64,000 bases of DNA from Paenibacillus sp. YPG26 (GCF_023704175.1 NZ_CP084530.1:111001-175000); one strand, 5' to 3'. Shown: positions 41,952 through 52,619, counted from the stretch's first letter. Notes: generated by a model from the sequence alone, not told the origin. Numbers and translations: made by a program.

Positions 41952-42821
41952 ATGAAATTGGATCAAGCCTATTCCGGCAATGTCTTCATCTGCAGCTCCG
42001 ACAATTATGAAGAGTCCAAAGCGGTCATCTACGGGATGCCGATGGACTTCACGGTCAGCTACCGTCCGGGCTCCCGGTTCGGCCCAGCCCGTATCCGCCA
42101 GGCTTCCGTAGGACTTGAAGAATACAGCCCATACCTGGATAAAAGCATTGTCGATATGACCTATTTCGACGCAGGCGATCTGCTGCTGCCATTCGGCAAC
42201 GCAGCCCGCAGCCTTGAGGTCATCGGGGAATATGTGCGCGGCCTGCTGGCTGACGGCAAATTCCCGATCGGTCTCGGCGGCGAGCATCTCGTCTCCTGGC
42301 CGATCTTCCAGGAAGTGTACGCCAAGTATCCGGATCTGGCCCTCATTCATATCGACGCGCATGCAGACCTGCGCGAGAACTATGAAGGCGAGCCGCTGTC
42401 CCACTCCACCCCTGTGCGTAAGGCAGCTGAACTTATGGGCGGGAAGAATATCTACCAATTCGGAATCCGTTCCGGCTCCAAGGAAGAGTTTCTGTATGGA
42501 CGCGAGAACATCAACTTCTATCCGTTTGAAGTTGCGGCTCCGCTCAAGCAGGCTCTGCCGAAGATTGGCCGTCGTCCTGTCTATGTAACCATTGATATCG
42601 ACGTGCTTGATCCTTCTGCAGCACCGGGTACAGGTACCGCAGAAGCAGGCGGAATCACATCCAAAGAGCTTCTCGAAGCCGTGCATTTGATCGCCGGCTC
42701 CGATGTGAACGTAGTGGGCTGTGACCTGGTAGAGGTGGCGCCGATCTACGATCCAACAGAACAGACTCAGATTGTTGCCGCCAAGCTGATCCGTGAAATG
42801 CTGCTTGGATTTGTGAAATAA
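41952..42821 (+). CDS. speB: agmatinase
   Basis: 289 residues from an ATG with AGGAGG upstream. It hydrolyses agmatine to putrescine and urea. Ureohydrolase metal ligands: GGEHLVSWPIF (His), LIHIDAHADLR (Asp-x-His-x-Asp) and VYVTIDIDVLDPSAAPGTGT (Asp-x-Asp). Located directly after speE in one operon for polyamine synthesis. Confidence 0.95.
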   Translation: MKLDQAYSGNVFICSSDNYEESKAVIYGMPMDFTVSYRPGSRFGPARIRQASVGLEEYSPYLDKSIVDMTYFDAGDLLLPFGNAARSLEVIGEYVRGLLADGKFPIGLGGEHLVSWPIFQEVYAKYPDLALIHIDAHADLRENYEGEPLSHSTPVRKAAELMGGKNIYQFGIRSGSKEEFLYGRENINFYPFEVAAPLKQALPKIGRRPVYVTIDIDVLDPSAAPGTGTAEAGGITSKELLEAVHLIAGSDVNVVGCDLVEVAPIYDPTEQTQIVAAKLIREMLLGFVK

Positions 42822-42847
42822 TTTGGGTTAATCTAGATGAATAAGAT

Positions 42848-42895
42848 AAGCACCCCATTCCGAGCCAGAAATATGACTTGGAATGGGGTGCTTTT
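42848..42895. terminator. bidirectional terminator between speB and the convergent radical SAM gene
   Basis: AAGCACCCCATTCC/GGAATGGGGTGCTT, 14-bp perfect stem, with TTTT at the plus-strand end. Confidence 0.85.
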
Positions 42896-42908
42896 GCATA
42901 ACAGGAAT

Positions 42909-44051
42909 CTAGAACGGGAAGGACAGCTGCTCTGCCTCCAACTGAATCTCATCCTTCGTGACAGCAGCAGCGGGAGCCGGGAATCTGCCTGCCTTCACGG
43001 CTGGGGGCACAGGCGCGGGATTCTTCGGCTTCTCCGGAAGAAGCTTGCCGTCCTCTCCCGCTCCAACCACTCCCGCCTCAACCTCAACCTCAACCTCAAC
43101 CTCAACCTCAACCTCAACCTCAATCCCAACCTCAATCCCAACCCCAACCCCAACCCCAACCGCTCCAGTTCCTCCAGGGAGCCCGGATAACCTATGCTTA
43201 CGGAGTAAGCGGCTGGACATTTCTGTGAACCTGTCGATATATCGACGATCGGCATAATGTCCCTGCCCGTACAAATCTACGTAAGCAGGGACGAGCTCCG
43301 GATAATGGGTACGAAGTGTACTCATATACCAGGCCTTAACATCCCTGGATAGGCGCAAAAGGGATACCATGGCGAATGCGGCACCGCGTTCCTTGGCAGC
43401 CGAGAGCAGGGCATCCATACTATCCTCGGAATCGGATAGCAGCGGTAGCACAGGCGCCGCGAAGATTCCTGTGTGAATGCCGCTCTCGGCCAGCTTGTGC
43501 ACGGTCTCCAGCCTCATCTGGGGATGCGGGGAGGCGGGCTCCAGGCGGCGGATAAGCTCCGCATCCAGTGAATTGAGACTGATGTTCATGGATAGATCGC
43601 TCATTTGGGTCAGGATATCCAGATCCCTCACCACAAGCGGCGATCGGGTAGTAATGCTGGTTCTGATCCGGTACTTGGCCAGCAGCTTGAGACAATCACG
43701 GGTCAGCTGGGCCTTTGCCTCAATCGGCTGGTAAGGATCTGTAGCTGTTCCAATCGTAACCTGACCAATATGTCTTCGCATCGCTTCGATATCGTACCCG
43801 AACTTTCCCGCCATCCGGGATAGTTGGCCCTCCAGTGCTTCAGGTGCATTCTGCTTCAGAACAATATGATGCTGGAACTCATCTTCAGCGCCCCGCCCGA
43901 TGAAGGACTGAAAGGCCCGGGCATAACAGAAGCTGCACCCATGGGCGCAGCCCCGGTAGGGATTGATGGACCAGTCGAAGGGCATCCGCTCTTCTTTTAC
44001 CCGGTTAAGTGTCTGCTTGGTATTCACATGCTCGTAGGTAGTCTCAGGCAC
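42909..44051 (-). CDS. radical SAM protein, spore-photoproduct-lyase-like (Rv2578c family)
   Basis: 380 residues from a GTG with GGAGGAG upstream. INPYRGCAHGCSFCYARAFQ carries the CxxxCxxC [4Fe-4S] motif, then IGTATDPYQPIEAKAQLTRDCL and TRSPLVVRDLD typical of the small SPL/Rv2578c subgroup. The radical SAM part ends near residue 280. A repeat-coded segment follows (about residues 300-330: alternating Gly-Val, then Glu-Val) with a Pro-rich tail ending EAEQLSFPF. The repeat length suggests variability between isolates. The physiological reaction is not known. Confidence 0.8.
   Translation of the reverse strand: MPETTYEHVNTKQTLNRVKEERMPFDWSINPYRGCAHGCSFCYARAFQSFIGRGAEDEFQHHIVLKQNAPEALEGQLSRMAGKFGYDIEAMRRHIGQVTIGTATDPYQPIEAKAQLTRDCLKLLAKYRIRTSITTRSPLVVRDLDILTQMSDLSMNISLNSLDAELIRRLEPASPHPQMRLETVHKLAESGIHTGIFAAPVLPLLSDSEDSMDALLSAAKERGAAFAMVSLLRLSRDVKAWYMSTLRTHYPELVPAYVDLYGQGHYADRRYIDRFTEMSSRLLRKHRLSGLPGGTGAVGVGVGVGIEVGIEVEVEVEVEVEVEVEAGVVGAGEDGKLLPEKPKNPAPVPPAVKAGRFPAPAAAVTKDEIQLEAEQLSFPF
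43076..43170. repeat. in-frame hexanucleotide repeat inside the radical SAM gene
   Basis: On the plus strand CCTCAA repeats, then TCCCAA and CCCCAA variants, about 15 units. On the coding strand this gives (Glu-Val)n and (Gly-Val)n. Each unit is 6 bp, so changes in number keep the frame. Confidence 0.9.
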
Positions 44052-44080
44052 GATACGGATCTCCTCCTTCGGGGTGAGGT

Positions 44081-44110
44081 ATTATATATTAATTGACCTT
44101 GTTAACAAGG
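44081..44110 (-). promoter_or_regulatory. probable promoter and palindromic operator of the radical SAM gene
   Basis: On the minus strand TTGTTA (44103-44108) and TATAAT (44081-44086) are 16 bp apart. The perfect palindrome CCTTGTTAACAAGG (44097-44110) covers the -35. About 60 bp further upstream CAAACATCTGTTCG (44172-44185) is one mismatch from the Gram-positive LexA box (CGAAC-N4-GTTCG). Confidence 0.45.
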
Positions 44111-44467
44111 CACGGCATATGATTCAAATTAGGATATTACATACAGTGCGTCAGCAGTACATCCATTATACCAAACATCTGTTCGCATTTAAAATGTTTT
44201 TTCGCCCATATCGACTGTCCGGCTCACCAGGTGTCAAGAACTGCTGTATAGATCAGCAATCCGGCTCAACAGAGGCTTCTTATCTAAGCCATCCTTACTT
44301 AAGCCCTCCTTATCAGATCCCTGCTTAACAGAATTGCTATGCGGGTTCCAGCTATTATTGATTCTCCCAATGAATGGGTAAAATTATATATGGTGCTTAT
44401 AAGACAACGTTACTGATATTTGTACGATCTTCTTTATAGATTAGATACGAGAGGGAGGTAGCATCTA
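44111..44467. other. intergenic gap before the propeller-protein gene
   Basis: No gene supported. GAGGGAGGTAG precedes the start at 44468. Several direct short repeats of CTTA (as in CCTTACTTAAGCCC) occur, with no clear meaning. Confidence 0.4.
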
Positions 44468-45676
44468 ATGACAATACGACATTTCAAATCTGCTGTGCTT
44501 ACAGCAGCGGCCCTTGTCCTATCCATCGGGATTGGCAGTAGTACGGCTGTAATCGAGAAATCCGAGGCAGCCGCTGCATCCGCACCCTGCCAGAGCGGAG
44601 ATCATGGACTGCTTAAGAGTCTCCAGAAGAAGCACGCGGCAGAAGACCAGGACCCGCTTCATATTACAGATATTGCTTTTCTGAATGATACAACGGGGCG
44701 GGCTGCGGGAAATGGCTTTCTCATCGGTACGTCTAACGGAGGTTGCAACTGGCAGGAGATCTATACAGGACAGTGGCAGTTCGAGCAAATGGTATTCCCG
44801 GACAACGTGAACGGTTGGGCCTTGGCCCGTATATCTCCCGGAGGTCCGGTCAAGCTAATCGCAACGAAGGACGGAGGCTCGCGCTGGAGCATAATCGGCA
44901 CCTCAGGCCAGCAATTCAAGAAGATTGATGTGCTGGGGACGAATCACATTGTGGGATATACCTCGAACGGAGCCTATAAATCCCTGAATGGAGGCACAAC
45001 CTGGACACAGATCAAGACACCGGTAAATACCCGGGCAGCTGTCTTCACGGATCAGACAGCCCGTACGGGATGGTCGCTGACGGTTCATCCAGGTATCGGT
45101 TATAAGCTCCACAAGACAACCAGTGGCGGTGCCAGCTGGAGCACGAGGCTGACCATTCCATTCGGGACTCCTTATGGAGGTGAGCTGTACAGCCAAGGAA
45201 GCCAAGTGTGGGCTCTTGTATACGGGGGGACCGGCATGTCCCAGGTATCTTACGCTTTGTACGGCAGTCATGACAGCGGCGCTCACTGGAACCGTGTCAT
45301 CGCACAGAGTACGGCAGGCGGGGGACCCGCCCCCGGCAGGGGGCCTGCACTTGCTAACAAAGGGCCGGCCAGCCCTGGTGGGCATCCGGGAAATATGAAG
45401 CTGATCGGGAATAGTACGGCTTACCTTGCGGGAGGTTCTCCGGCTGGAGGCAAGGTGGGGGTTGGGCGTTCTTTTGACGGCGGCCGTTCGTGGAGCAATG
45501 TTCCCGCTGTACTGGGCGGGTATGATGCCCGGATCTCCTTCCCTTCACAGAAGACAGGATGGCTCGCGGTTACAAGTGCGACACAGACAGCGGTCTATGT
45601 CACCCATGATGGCGGAGTCTCGTGGAATAAGAGATTCTCACTGCCTGACGCTGTCTCAGCCATGTCTCAGAAGTAA
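44468..45676 (+). CDS. secreted beta-propeller protein, sialidase/YCF48-like
   Basis: 402 residues from an ATG with GGGAGG 6-7 bp upstream. Signal peptide (basic residues then LTAAALVLSIGIG). The body is built of repeats of the 'T-x-D-G-G-x-x-W' type: NGGCNWQEI, KDGGSRWSIIG, LNGGTTWTQI, SGGASWSTRL, DSGAHWNRVI, FDGGRSWSNV, HDGGVSWNKRF. These are blades of an Asp-box (BNR) or YCF48-like propeller. A low-complexity Gly/Pro-rich insertion lies near residue 285. Exported, binding role likely. Confidence 0.8.
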   Translation: MTIRHFKSAVLTAAALVLSIGIGSSTAVIEKSEAAAASAPCQSGDHGLLKSLQKKHAAEDQDPLHITDIAFLNDTTGRAAGNGFLIGTSNGGCNWQEIYTGQWQFEQMVFPDNVNGWALARISPGGPVKLIATKDGGSRWSIIGTSGQQFKKIDVLGTNHIVGYTSNGAYKSLNGGTTWTQIKTPVNTRAAVFTDQTARTGWSLTVHPGIGYKLHKTTSGGASWSTRLTIPFGTPYGGELYSQGSQVWALVYGGTGMSQVSYALYGSHDSGAHWNRVIAQSTAGGGPAPGRGPALANKGPASPGGHPGNMKLIGNSTAYLAGGSPAGGKVGVGRSFDGGRSWSNVPAVLGGYDARISFPSQKTGWLAVTSATQTAVYVTHDGGVSWNKRFSLPDAVSAMSQK

Positions 45677-45713
45677 CGGAACCGATCTTATTCTCATTAA
45701 AAATGGACGACGA

Positions 45714-45745
45714 GGACCCTCCTTCTGACAAGGAGGGTTCTTCTA
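45714..45745 (+). terminator. terminator after the propeller gene
   Basis: GGACCCTCCTT/AAGGAGGGTTC stem followed by TTCT; no further T tract. Confidence 0.6.
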
Positions 45746-45919
45746 TACGGCTAACACCTGCAGAATGGGCAAAATCCCCTTCTCCCATTGAACTGTTCGT
45801 GCGAACTGGATATAGTATATGGAATGAAGATGGCAGAGGTTAAAGGGAAGGTGTGAAGTACTCGTTTCTTTAGCTCATGCCATATAGTACAATAGATAGA
45901 ACAGATTGGAGTAGTGACC

Positions 45920-46372
45920 ATGCCGGACTACACACCCGCATCCATTACATTGACAAGCCTGCAGGATGGGGCCGAGACGGTTCAGAGCTACCAGGGCCAG
46001 GTGTTCAACTCAGGCAGTGGAATCTTCCTCAAGTATGAGGAACAAGGTCAAGGGCCTACAGGCGAAGAGGTTACCCGGGTCACCGTCTTAATCACCCCAG
46101 GCGAGCTGAAGCTCATCCGGCACGGATCAGTCGAATCGTCACAGTCCTTTCAGGAGGGACGAAGGCTTCCGGGTTATTACCGGGCGGCTTACACGTCTTT
46201 TAACTTGTCCACACAGACCCATAGTCTAACCTTGAATCTGGATGGATTATCGGGGACCGCCAGGTGGAAATATGATCTGTACGTCTATGATGAATTAGCT
46301 GGACAGTTCGACATCAGTTTACATATACAGGAGGAAGTTGGACATGACACACAATCCATTAGAGGAAATTAA
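45920..46372 (+). CDS. ywiB: DUF1934 family protein (YwiB-like)
   Basis: 150 residues from the ATG at 45920 (GGAG upstream). It has a beta-barrel-type pattern: GQVFNSGSGIFLKYEEQGQGPTGE, VTRVTVLITPGELKLIRHG, TQTHSLTLNLDGLSGTARWKYDL. It is lipocalin-like in length. In B. subtilis ywiB is likewise next to argS. Its stop overlaps the argS start region by 29 bp. Role unknown. Confidence 0.8.
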   Translation: MPDYTPASITLTSLQDGAETVQSYQGQVFNSGSGIFLKYEEQGQGPTGEEVTRVTVLITPGELKLIRHGSVESSQSFQEGRRLPGYYRAAYTSFNLSTQTHSLTLNLDGLSGTARWKYDLYVYDELAGQFDISLHIQEEVGHDTQSIRGN

Positions 46373-48023
46373 CCAGAAGGTAATTGAAGCCATCACGGCG
46401 GCAATCCTGGCTGCGGGACTCGTAACCAAGGAAGAGCTCCCTGCGATCAAGCTCGAAGTACCTAAGGAGAAGACCCATGGCGATCTGGCCACTAATGCGG
46501 CGATGCAGCTGACCAAGATTGCGAAGAAGAATCCCCGTCAGATTGCCGAGGCCATTCTTGAGCATTTGGACTATAGCAGCGCTTCTATTGAAAAAGCCGA
46601 GATCGCCGGTCCGGGGTTCATTAACTTCACCTTGACCAAGAGTTATCTCTATCCCGTTCTTGAGCAGGTTTATGCGCAAGGGGAAGACTATGGCCGGATT
46701 AATCTTGGCCAAGGCCAGAAGATTCAAGTTGAATTCGTCAGTGCGAATCCGACAGGCAGCCTGCATTTGGGGCACGCGCGCGGCGCGGCCGTAGGAGATG
46801 CCCTATGCAACCTGCTCGAACATGCCGGATATGACGTAACCCGCGAATATTATATCAATGATGCCGGTAATCAGGTTGCTAACCTGGCGAAGTCCATTGA
46901 AGCCCGCTATCTGCAGGAGCTTGGCCAGTCTGCCGAGATGCCGGAGGATGGTTATCACGGTGAAGATATCAAAGGCTTTGCCAAAGAATTAGTGGCCGAT
47001 CAAGGGGATTCTCTTCTGTCCCGGACACCTGGTGAACGCGCAGCATTCCTGCGCAAGTACGGCTTGGACAAAGAGCTGGACAAGATCAAGCGCGACTTGA
47101 GCCGTTTCCGGGTTCATTTTGACAGCTGGTTCAGCGAGACCTCCCTGTATGAGAACGGGCAGGTGGAAGCTTCGCTTCAGGAGCTTAAGGACAAAGGCCA
47201 GACCTTTGAGCTTGACGGAGCTACCTGGCTTAGAACGACCGATTACGGCGACGATAAAGACCGCGTACTCGTGAAGAATGACGGCACGTATACGTACCTC
47301 ACGCCGGACATTTCTTATCACCGCAACAAGTTCAACCGCGGCTATGACCGTATGATCAATATTTTTGGAGCTGACCACCACGGGTACATCCCACGTCTCA
47401 AAGCCGCTATGGCAGGCCTGGGCAAAGACCCGGACAAGCTGACGGTTCTGATTGCCCAAATGGTCAGCCTGTTCCAGGACGGGGAGAAAGTAAAAATGTC
47501 CAAGCGGACAGGTAAAGCAGTTACCATGGTCGACCTGATGGACGAGGTAGGCGTAGACGCGATCCGTTACTTCTTCACGATGCGCAGCATGGACTCGCAT
47601 CTGGACTTTGATATGGATCTCGCGGTATCGACCTCCAACGAGAACCCGGTCTACTATGTGCAGTACGCACATGCGCGGATCTGCAGTGTCTTCCGTCAAG
47701 CTGAAGAGCAGGGAATTGCTATTCCAGCTCCGGCTGATGTAGACCTGACGAAGCTGACCGCCGAGCATGAATATGCGCTGCTCCGCAAGATCGGCGAGCT
47801 GCCTGAAGAGATTGAGACAGCGGCTGTTAACTTTGCGCCGCACCGTCTTGTGCGCTATGTGTATGAACTTGCCTCCTTGTTCCACAGCTATTACAGAGCC
47901 GAGCGCGTCATCACCGAAGACGCGCAGCAGACCGCGGCGCGCCTCGTGCTGCTCGGCGCTACCCGCCGTGTAATCGCGCGCGTACTCGCGCTCATCGGCG
48001 TAGAAGCCCCAGACCGCATGTAG
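46344..48023 (+). CDS. argS: arginyl-tRNA synthetase
   Basis: 559 residues from the ATG at 46344, preceded by AGGAGGAAG. It charges tRNA-Arg with arginine. Class I signature: SANPTGSLHLGHARG (HIGH-like HLGH) and VKMSKRTGKAV (KMSK). It has the N-terminal Add-1 domain of ArgRS and an anticodon-binding helical C-terminus. Length close to B. subtilis ArgS (556). It overlaps the upstream DUF1934 gene, indicating co-expression. Confidence 0.97.
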   Translation: MTHNPLEEINQKVIEAITAAILAAGLVTKEELPAIKLEVPKEKTHGDLATNAAMQLTKIAKKNPRQIAEAILEHLDYSSASIEKAEIAGPGFINFTLTKSYLYPVLEQVYAQGEDYGRINLGQGQKIQVEFVSANPTGSLHLGHARGAAVGDALCNLLEHAGYDVTREYYINDAGNQVANLAKSIEARYLQELGQSAEMPEDGYHGEDIKGFAKELVADQGDSLLSRTPGERAAFLRKYGLDKELDKIKRDLSRFRVHFDSWFSETSLYENGQVEASLQELKDKGQTFELDGATWLRTTDYGDDKDRVLVKNDGTYTYLTPDISYHRNKFNRGYDRMINIFGADHHGYIPRLKAAMAGLGKDPDKLTVLIAQMVSLFQDGEKVKMSKRTGKAVTMVDLMDEVGVDAIRYFFTMRSMDSHLDFDMDLAVSTSNENPVYYVQYAHARICSVFRQAEEQGIAIPAPADVDLTKLTAEHEYALLRKIGELPEEIETAAVNFAPHRLVRYVYELASLFHSYYRAERVITEDAQQTAARLVLLGATRRVIARVLALIGVEAPDRM

Positions 48024-48161
48024 CCGACACACCATCGGCTCATGCGGCCAATGCCCGCCCAGCCGGCAATCCGCCGGCCAGTGCGGCAAGCCAAGCCGCC
48101 GCGGCTTCGCCCGCCAGGCTGCCCCTGCGGCTGCGGCAGCATTTGCCGCCGCAGCAACAGC
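48024..48161. other. G+C-rich short gap after argS
   Basis: Dense GCC and GCA repeats (CCGCCGGCC, GGCTGCGGCAG). No ORF with a ribosome site; probably noncoding. Confidence 0.5.
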
Positions 48162-48200
48162 AAGGCCCCGCCCCGGAATCCCCGGGCGGGGCCTTATTTG
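48162..48200 (+). terminator. argS terminator
   Basis: AAGGCCCCGCCCC/GGGCGGGGCCTT stem with TATTTG tail. Confidence 0.75.
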
Positions 48201-48237
48201 CGCCGCAAGCCGCCGTCCTGCTTCCGGCACCTTTGCC

Positions 48238-48550
48238 CTCGCGCCCGGCTGACCGCCGCCGCCCTCGGCTGACCGCCGCCGCCCTTGGCTGACCGCCGCC
48301 GCTCTCGGCTGACCGCCGCCGCCCGGCTGACCGCCGCCGCCCGGCTGACCGCCGCCGCCCGGCTGACCGCCGCCGCCCGGCTGACCGCCGCCGCCCGGCT
48401 GACCGCCGCCGCTCTCGGCTGACCGCCGCCGCCCGGCTGACCGCCGCCGCCTGGCTGACCGCCGCCGCTCTCAGCTGACCGCCGCCGCCCTCGGCTGACC
48501 ACCGCCGCCCGGCTGACCGCCGTTGCCCTCGGCTGACCGCCGCCGCCCAG
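48238..48550. repeat. minisatellite: 18- and 20-bp units GCTGACCGCCGCCGCC(CG/CTCG)
   Basis: About 16 near-identical units, most of 18 bp (ending CCCG), some of 20 bp (ending CTCTCG or CCCTCG). The mix of lengths breaks any reading frame, so it is probably noncoding. It lies between the argS terminator and the 3' end of the subtilase gene. Confidence 0.9.
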
Positions 48551-48556
48551 CGGGGC

Positions 48557-49702
48557 TCAAGGAGCCCCCCGCTTGATCAGCCGCATCGCGTTCACCTCTA
48601 CGGGCGCCAGCCCGCCGCGGGAATGCTTCCGGGCCGTGAGCACCGGCCGGGCGCTCTTGCGCAGCAGCAGCTTGATCTCTGCCGGTGCAAGACCCGGCCG
48701 GAGAGCAAGCAGCAGCGCAATGGAGCCGCTGACATGCGACGTGGCCATCGAGGTGCCGTTCATTTCCTTATGTCTGCCTCCGAGCCAGGAGGAGTAGATC
48801 TTTTCGCCCGGAGCGTAGATATCAACATGCGGGCCGCTGTTGCTGAAGCGGGCGATCCTGCGGCTCCGGTCGGTGGCTCCGACCGAGATCGTCTGCGGAT
48901 AACGGGCTGGATAATCCACGCTGCGGCTTTTATTGTCGTTACCGGCAGACGCGACAACGACCACTCCGGCCTGGAGTGCTTTATTGACTACATTGAACAG
49001 GGATTTGTTCTTGGATTTCATGCCAAAGCTCATATTAATAATATCCACCTGATTTCGGACACACCAATCAATACCCAGGATAATATCCGAGACATAGGCC
49101 GCTCCATTATGATCGAAGGCCTTGACCGGGTAGATTGTGGCCCGGGGGGCAACCCCCAGTATTCCCTGCATGCCGCCCGCACCTGCAATGGTTCCTGTGA
49201 TATGAGTGCCATGACCGTTATCATCATGGGGAAGCATGTTGGGGTTGAGGAGATTCACGCCTCTGGCCAGAGAATGGCGCAGGTCGGGGTGGCTGAAGTC
49301 AGCTCCCGTATCGATGACGGCGATCCGAACCTGATAGCCGGTTGAGGAAGACCAGACGTCAGGAGCCTGAATATGACGCACTCCCCAGGGAATTTCGGGG
49401 GTATTCATCATGCCGCTTGCGGGCACAGCATGGACGCTGATCTGGGCATCAGGCTCGGGAATAAGGCCTTTCCTGCAGCTCTGGGGAAGGTCCGTGAGGG
49501 AGAATGGGCAGATGAAGGCGTGCAGCAGGGAGGAGCTGCGGATCTGACGCATTTGAGGGATTGAGCGCTTCATCCGGTTAAGCTGTTTGAGGCATTCCTG
49601 ATAAGCCGCCGGACGGGCGAACCGGATAATGGTCCGCTGCTCCTTTGGCGCAGCACTCCCGGTTTTTTCCTGAATGAAATTTAGGAATCGGGCATAGTCC
49701 AT
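48557..49702 (-). CDS. subtilisin-like serine protease (peptidase S8), no signal peptide seen
   Basis: 381 residues from an ATG with AAAAGGGG upstream. Catalytic triad: Asp131 in VIDTGADFSHPDL, His164 in NGHGTHITGTIAG, Ser318 in NGTSMATSHVSG; oxyanion Asn255 in ASAGNDN. The first 100 residues are a propeptide-like region with no signal peptide, so it may be cytosolic or released in an unusual way, or the real N-terminus may differ. The 3' end meets the minisatellite. Confidence 0.9.
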   Translation of the reverse strand: MDYARFLNFIQEKTGSAAPKEQRTIIRFARPAAYQECLKQLNRMKRSIPQMRQIRSSSLLHAFICPFSLTDLPQSCRKGLIPEPDAQISVHAVPASGMMNTPEIPWGVRHIQAPDVWSSSTGYQVRIAVIDTGADFSHPDLRHSLARGVNLLNPNMLPHDDNGHGTHITGTIAGAGGMQGILGVAPRATIYPVKAFDHNGAAYVSDIILGIDWCVRNQVDIINMSFGMKSKNKSLFNVVNKALQAGVVVVASAGNDNKSRSVDYPARYPQTISVGATDRSRRIARFSNSGPHVDIYAPGEKIYSSWLGGRHKEMNGTSMATSHVSGSIALLLALRPGLAPAEIKLLLRKSARPVLTARKHSRGGLAPVEVNAMRLIKRGAP

Positions 49703-49944
49703 TGCGAGCAGCCCCTTTTGGCAAAGCGTGTTGTAGAAATATTGTATGAATGCTGCCGCGGACAGGAGTGGGTAACATGCCCCCTACACCGGGAAATAGG
49801 CAGGGGACAGATTTATTTGTAGATAGATGCAATCATCCGTGTCAAAATCGGGAATAACACATAGGATGTGAAGAGAGCCGGAACCGGCTTTCAGCTTGCG
49901 ATTTCTGAAGATCGCGAATTACTCTTCAGAGAGCGGATACAGTC

Positions 49945-49979
49945 AAAAAGGCGGAGAGCGATGCTCTCCGTCTTTTCCT
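49945..49979 (+). terminator. hairpin with T-rich tail between the subtilase and rpoE
   Basis: CGGAGAGC-GAT-GCTCTCCG then TCTTTTCCTT. Lies in the 460-bp gap 49703-50165, which otherwise shows no gene. Confidence 0.6.
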
Positions 49980-50165
49980 TGAGCGTGACATCACAGGCTG
50001 CCACGGGCCGCTCACTTCCTTCATAATCCAGCAGGGGATTTCGTCCAAATAAACTTGCATTTTGCTGCCAAATAGGTTTTACTTATGTGTGATAAAGAAC
50101 AGAATGGATGAATGGGGGTTCCCCCCAACTTCTGCTTGAAACATTGTGTGAGAGGACGTGTGTAA

Positions 50166-50717
50166 GTGAGTACACCGCTCAATTTGAAGTTTGATCCGGA
50201 GAAAGTGCACGAAATTCCGATGGTCGACTTGGCCTTTATGATTTTGAAAGCGGCAAATACGCCATACTACTACCGTGATTTGATGAACGAGGTAGCCAAG
50301 CTCCGCGGCATGTCGGAAGCCGAGATTAATGATGCCATTGCCCAGTTATATACTGAGATTAATATCGACGGCCGTTTTGCCTGTGTAGGTACGAATCTTT
50401 GGGGACTCAAGCGCTGGTACCCAATCGAGCGTTCCGAAGATCCGGTAGCGAATTCCAAGCGTCCGCGCATTATTAACGATGAAGATGATGATGAGGATGA
50501 CTTCGTAGAAGAGGAAGAGACCTACGCGTCCGACGATGATGACGATTACGAGGCCGTTGATGAAGACGGTGAGGATGAACTGTTCCCGGATGAAGAAGAT
50601 GACGCCGATGTGGAAGACGAAGAGATTCTGGACGGCGAAGATCTGGATGAAGATGAGGATGAAGACTCCGAGGATTCCGATGATGAAGACGCAGAGGATG
50701 ACCTCGAAGATAAGTAG
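50166..50717 (+). CDS. rpoE: RNA polymerase delta subunit
   Basis: 183 residues from a GTG at 50166. The N-terminal HARE-HTH domain (residues about 10-90: VDLAFMILKAANTPYYYRDLMNEVAKL... WGLKRWYPI) binds RNA polymerase; the C-terminal half is almost entirely Asp and Glu, a disordered acidic tail that displaces nucleic acid and speeds recycling. Position before pyrG as in B. subtilis. Confidence 0.95.
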   Translation: MSTPLNLKFDPEKVHEIPMVDLAFMILKAANTPYYYRDLMNEVAKLRGMSEAEINDAIAQLYTEINIDGRFACVGTNLWGLKRWYPIERSEDPVANSKRPRIINDEDDDEDDFVEEEETYASDDDDDYEAVDEDGEDELFPDEEDDADVEDEEILDGEDLDEDEDEDSEDSDDEDAEDDLEDK

Positions 50718-50772
50718 TCTCTCACGGATATAAGCCTGTCCGCCATGTTCCCAAATCGCCCTGCTGCGTTAC

Positions 50773-50882
50773 TTGACAGGGGGGGCGGTTACAGGTAAAC
50801 TATTGCTTGGGCTTATGATTCAGACCTATAAATATGATCAATTTTAAAAAGTGCCCCGTCTTGTTCGGGTGTCACTTTTTTT
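50773..50882 (+). promoter_or_regulatory. pyrG promoter with GGGC initiation and leader terminator (CTP attenuation)
   Basis: TTGACA (50773-50778), 17 bp, TAAACT (50796-50801), then 7 bp to GGGC at 50809. The leader ends in a hairpin AAAAAGTG...CACTTTTT with a CCCCG/CGGG stem (50846-50880). In B. subtilis pyrG a GGGC start allows extra G residues to be added when CTP is low, and the G-tract blocks the terminator. The C-rich stem here could pair with such G runs. Experiment needed for this strain. Confidence 0.75.
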
Positions 50883-50909
50883 GTTTTTTACGTGCCTTTT
50901 TGAGGGTGA

Positions 50910-52619
<1,710 letters not shown>

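Noticed and set aside
40857-42686. 609-codon minus-strand ORF
   Set aside because: Shadow of speE-speB, which match their families over their full length.
46989-48230. 413-codon minus-strand ORF
   Set aside because: Shadow of argS; it extends into the repeat-rich intergenic DNA with no ribosome site.
48194-48502. Gly/Gln-rich collagen-like minus-strand ORF
   Set aside because: It is the translation of the minisatellite. 18- and 20-bp units shift the frame and there is no start signal.
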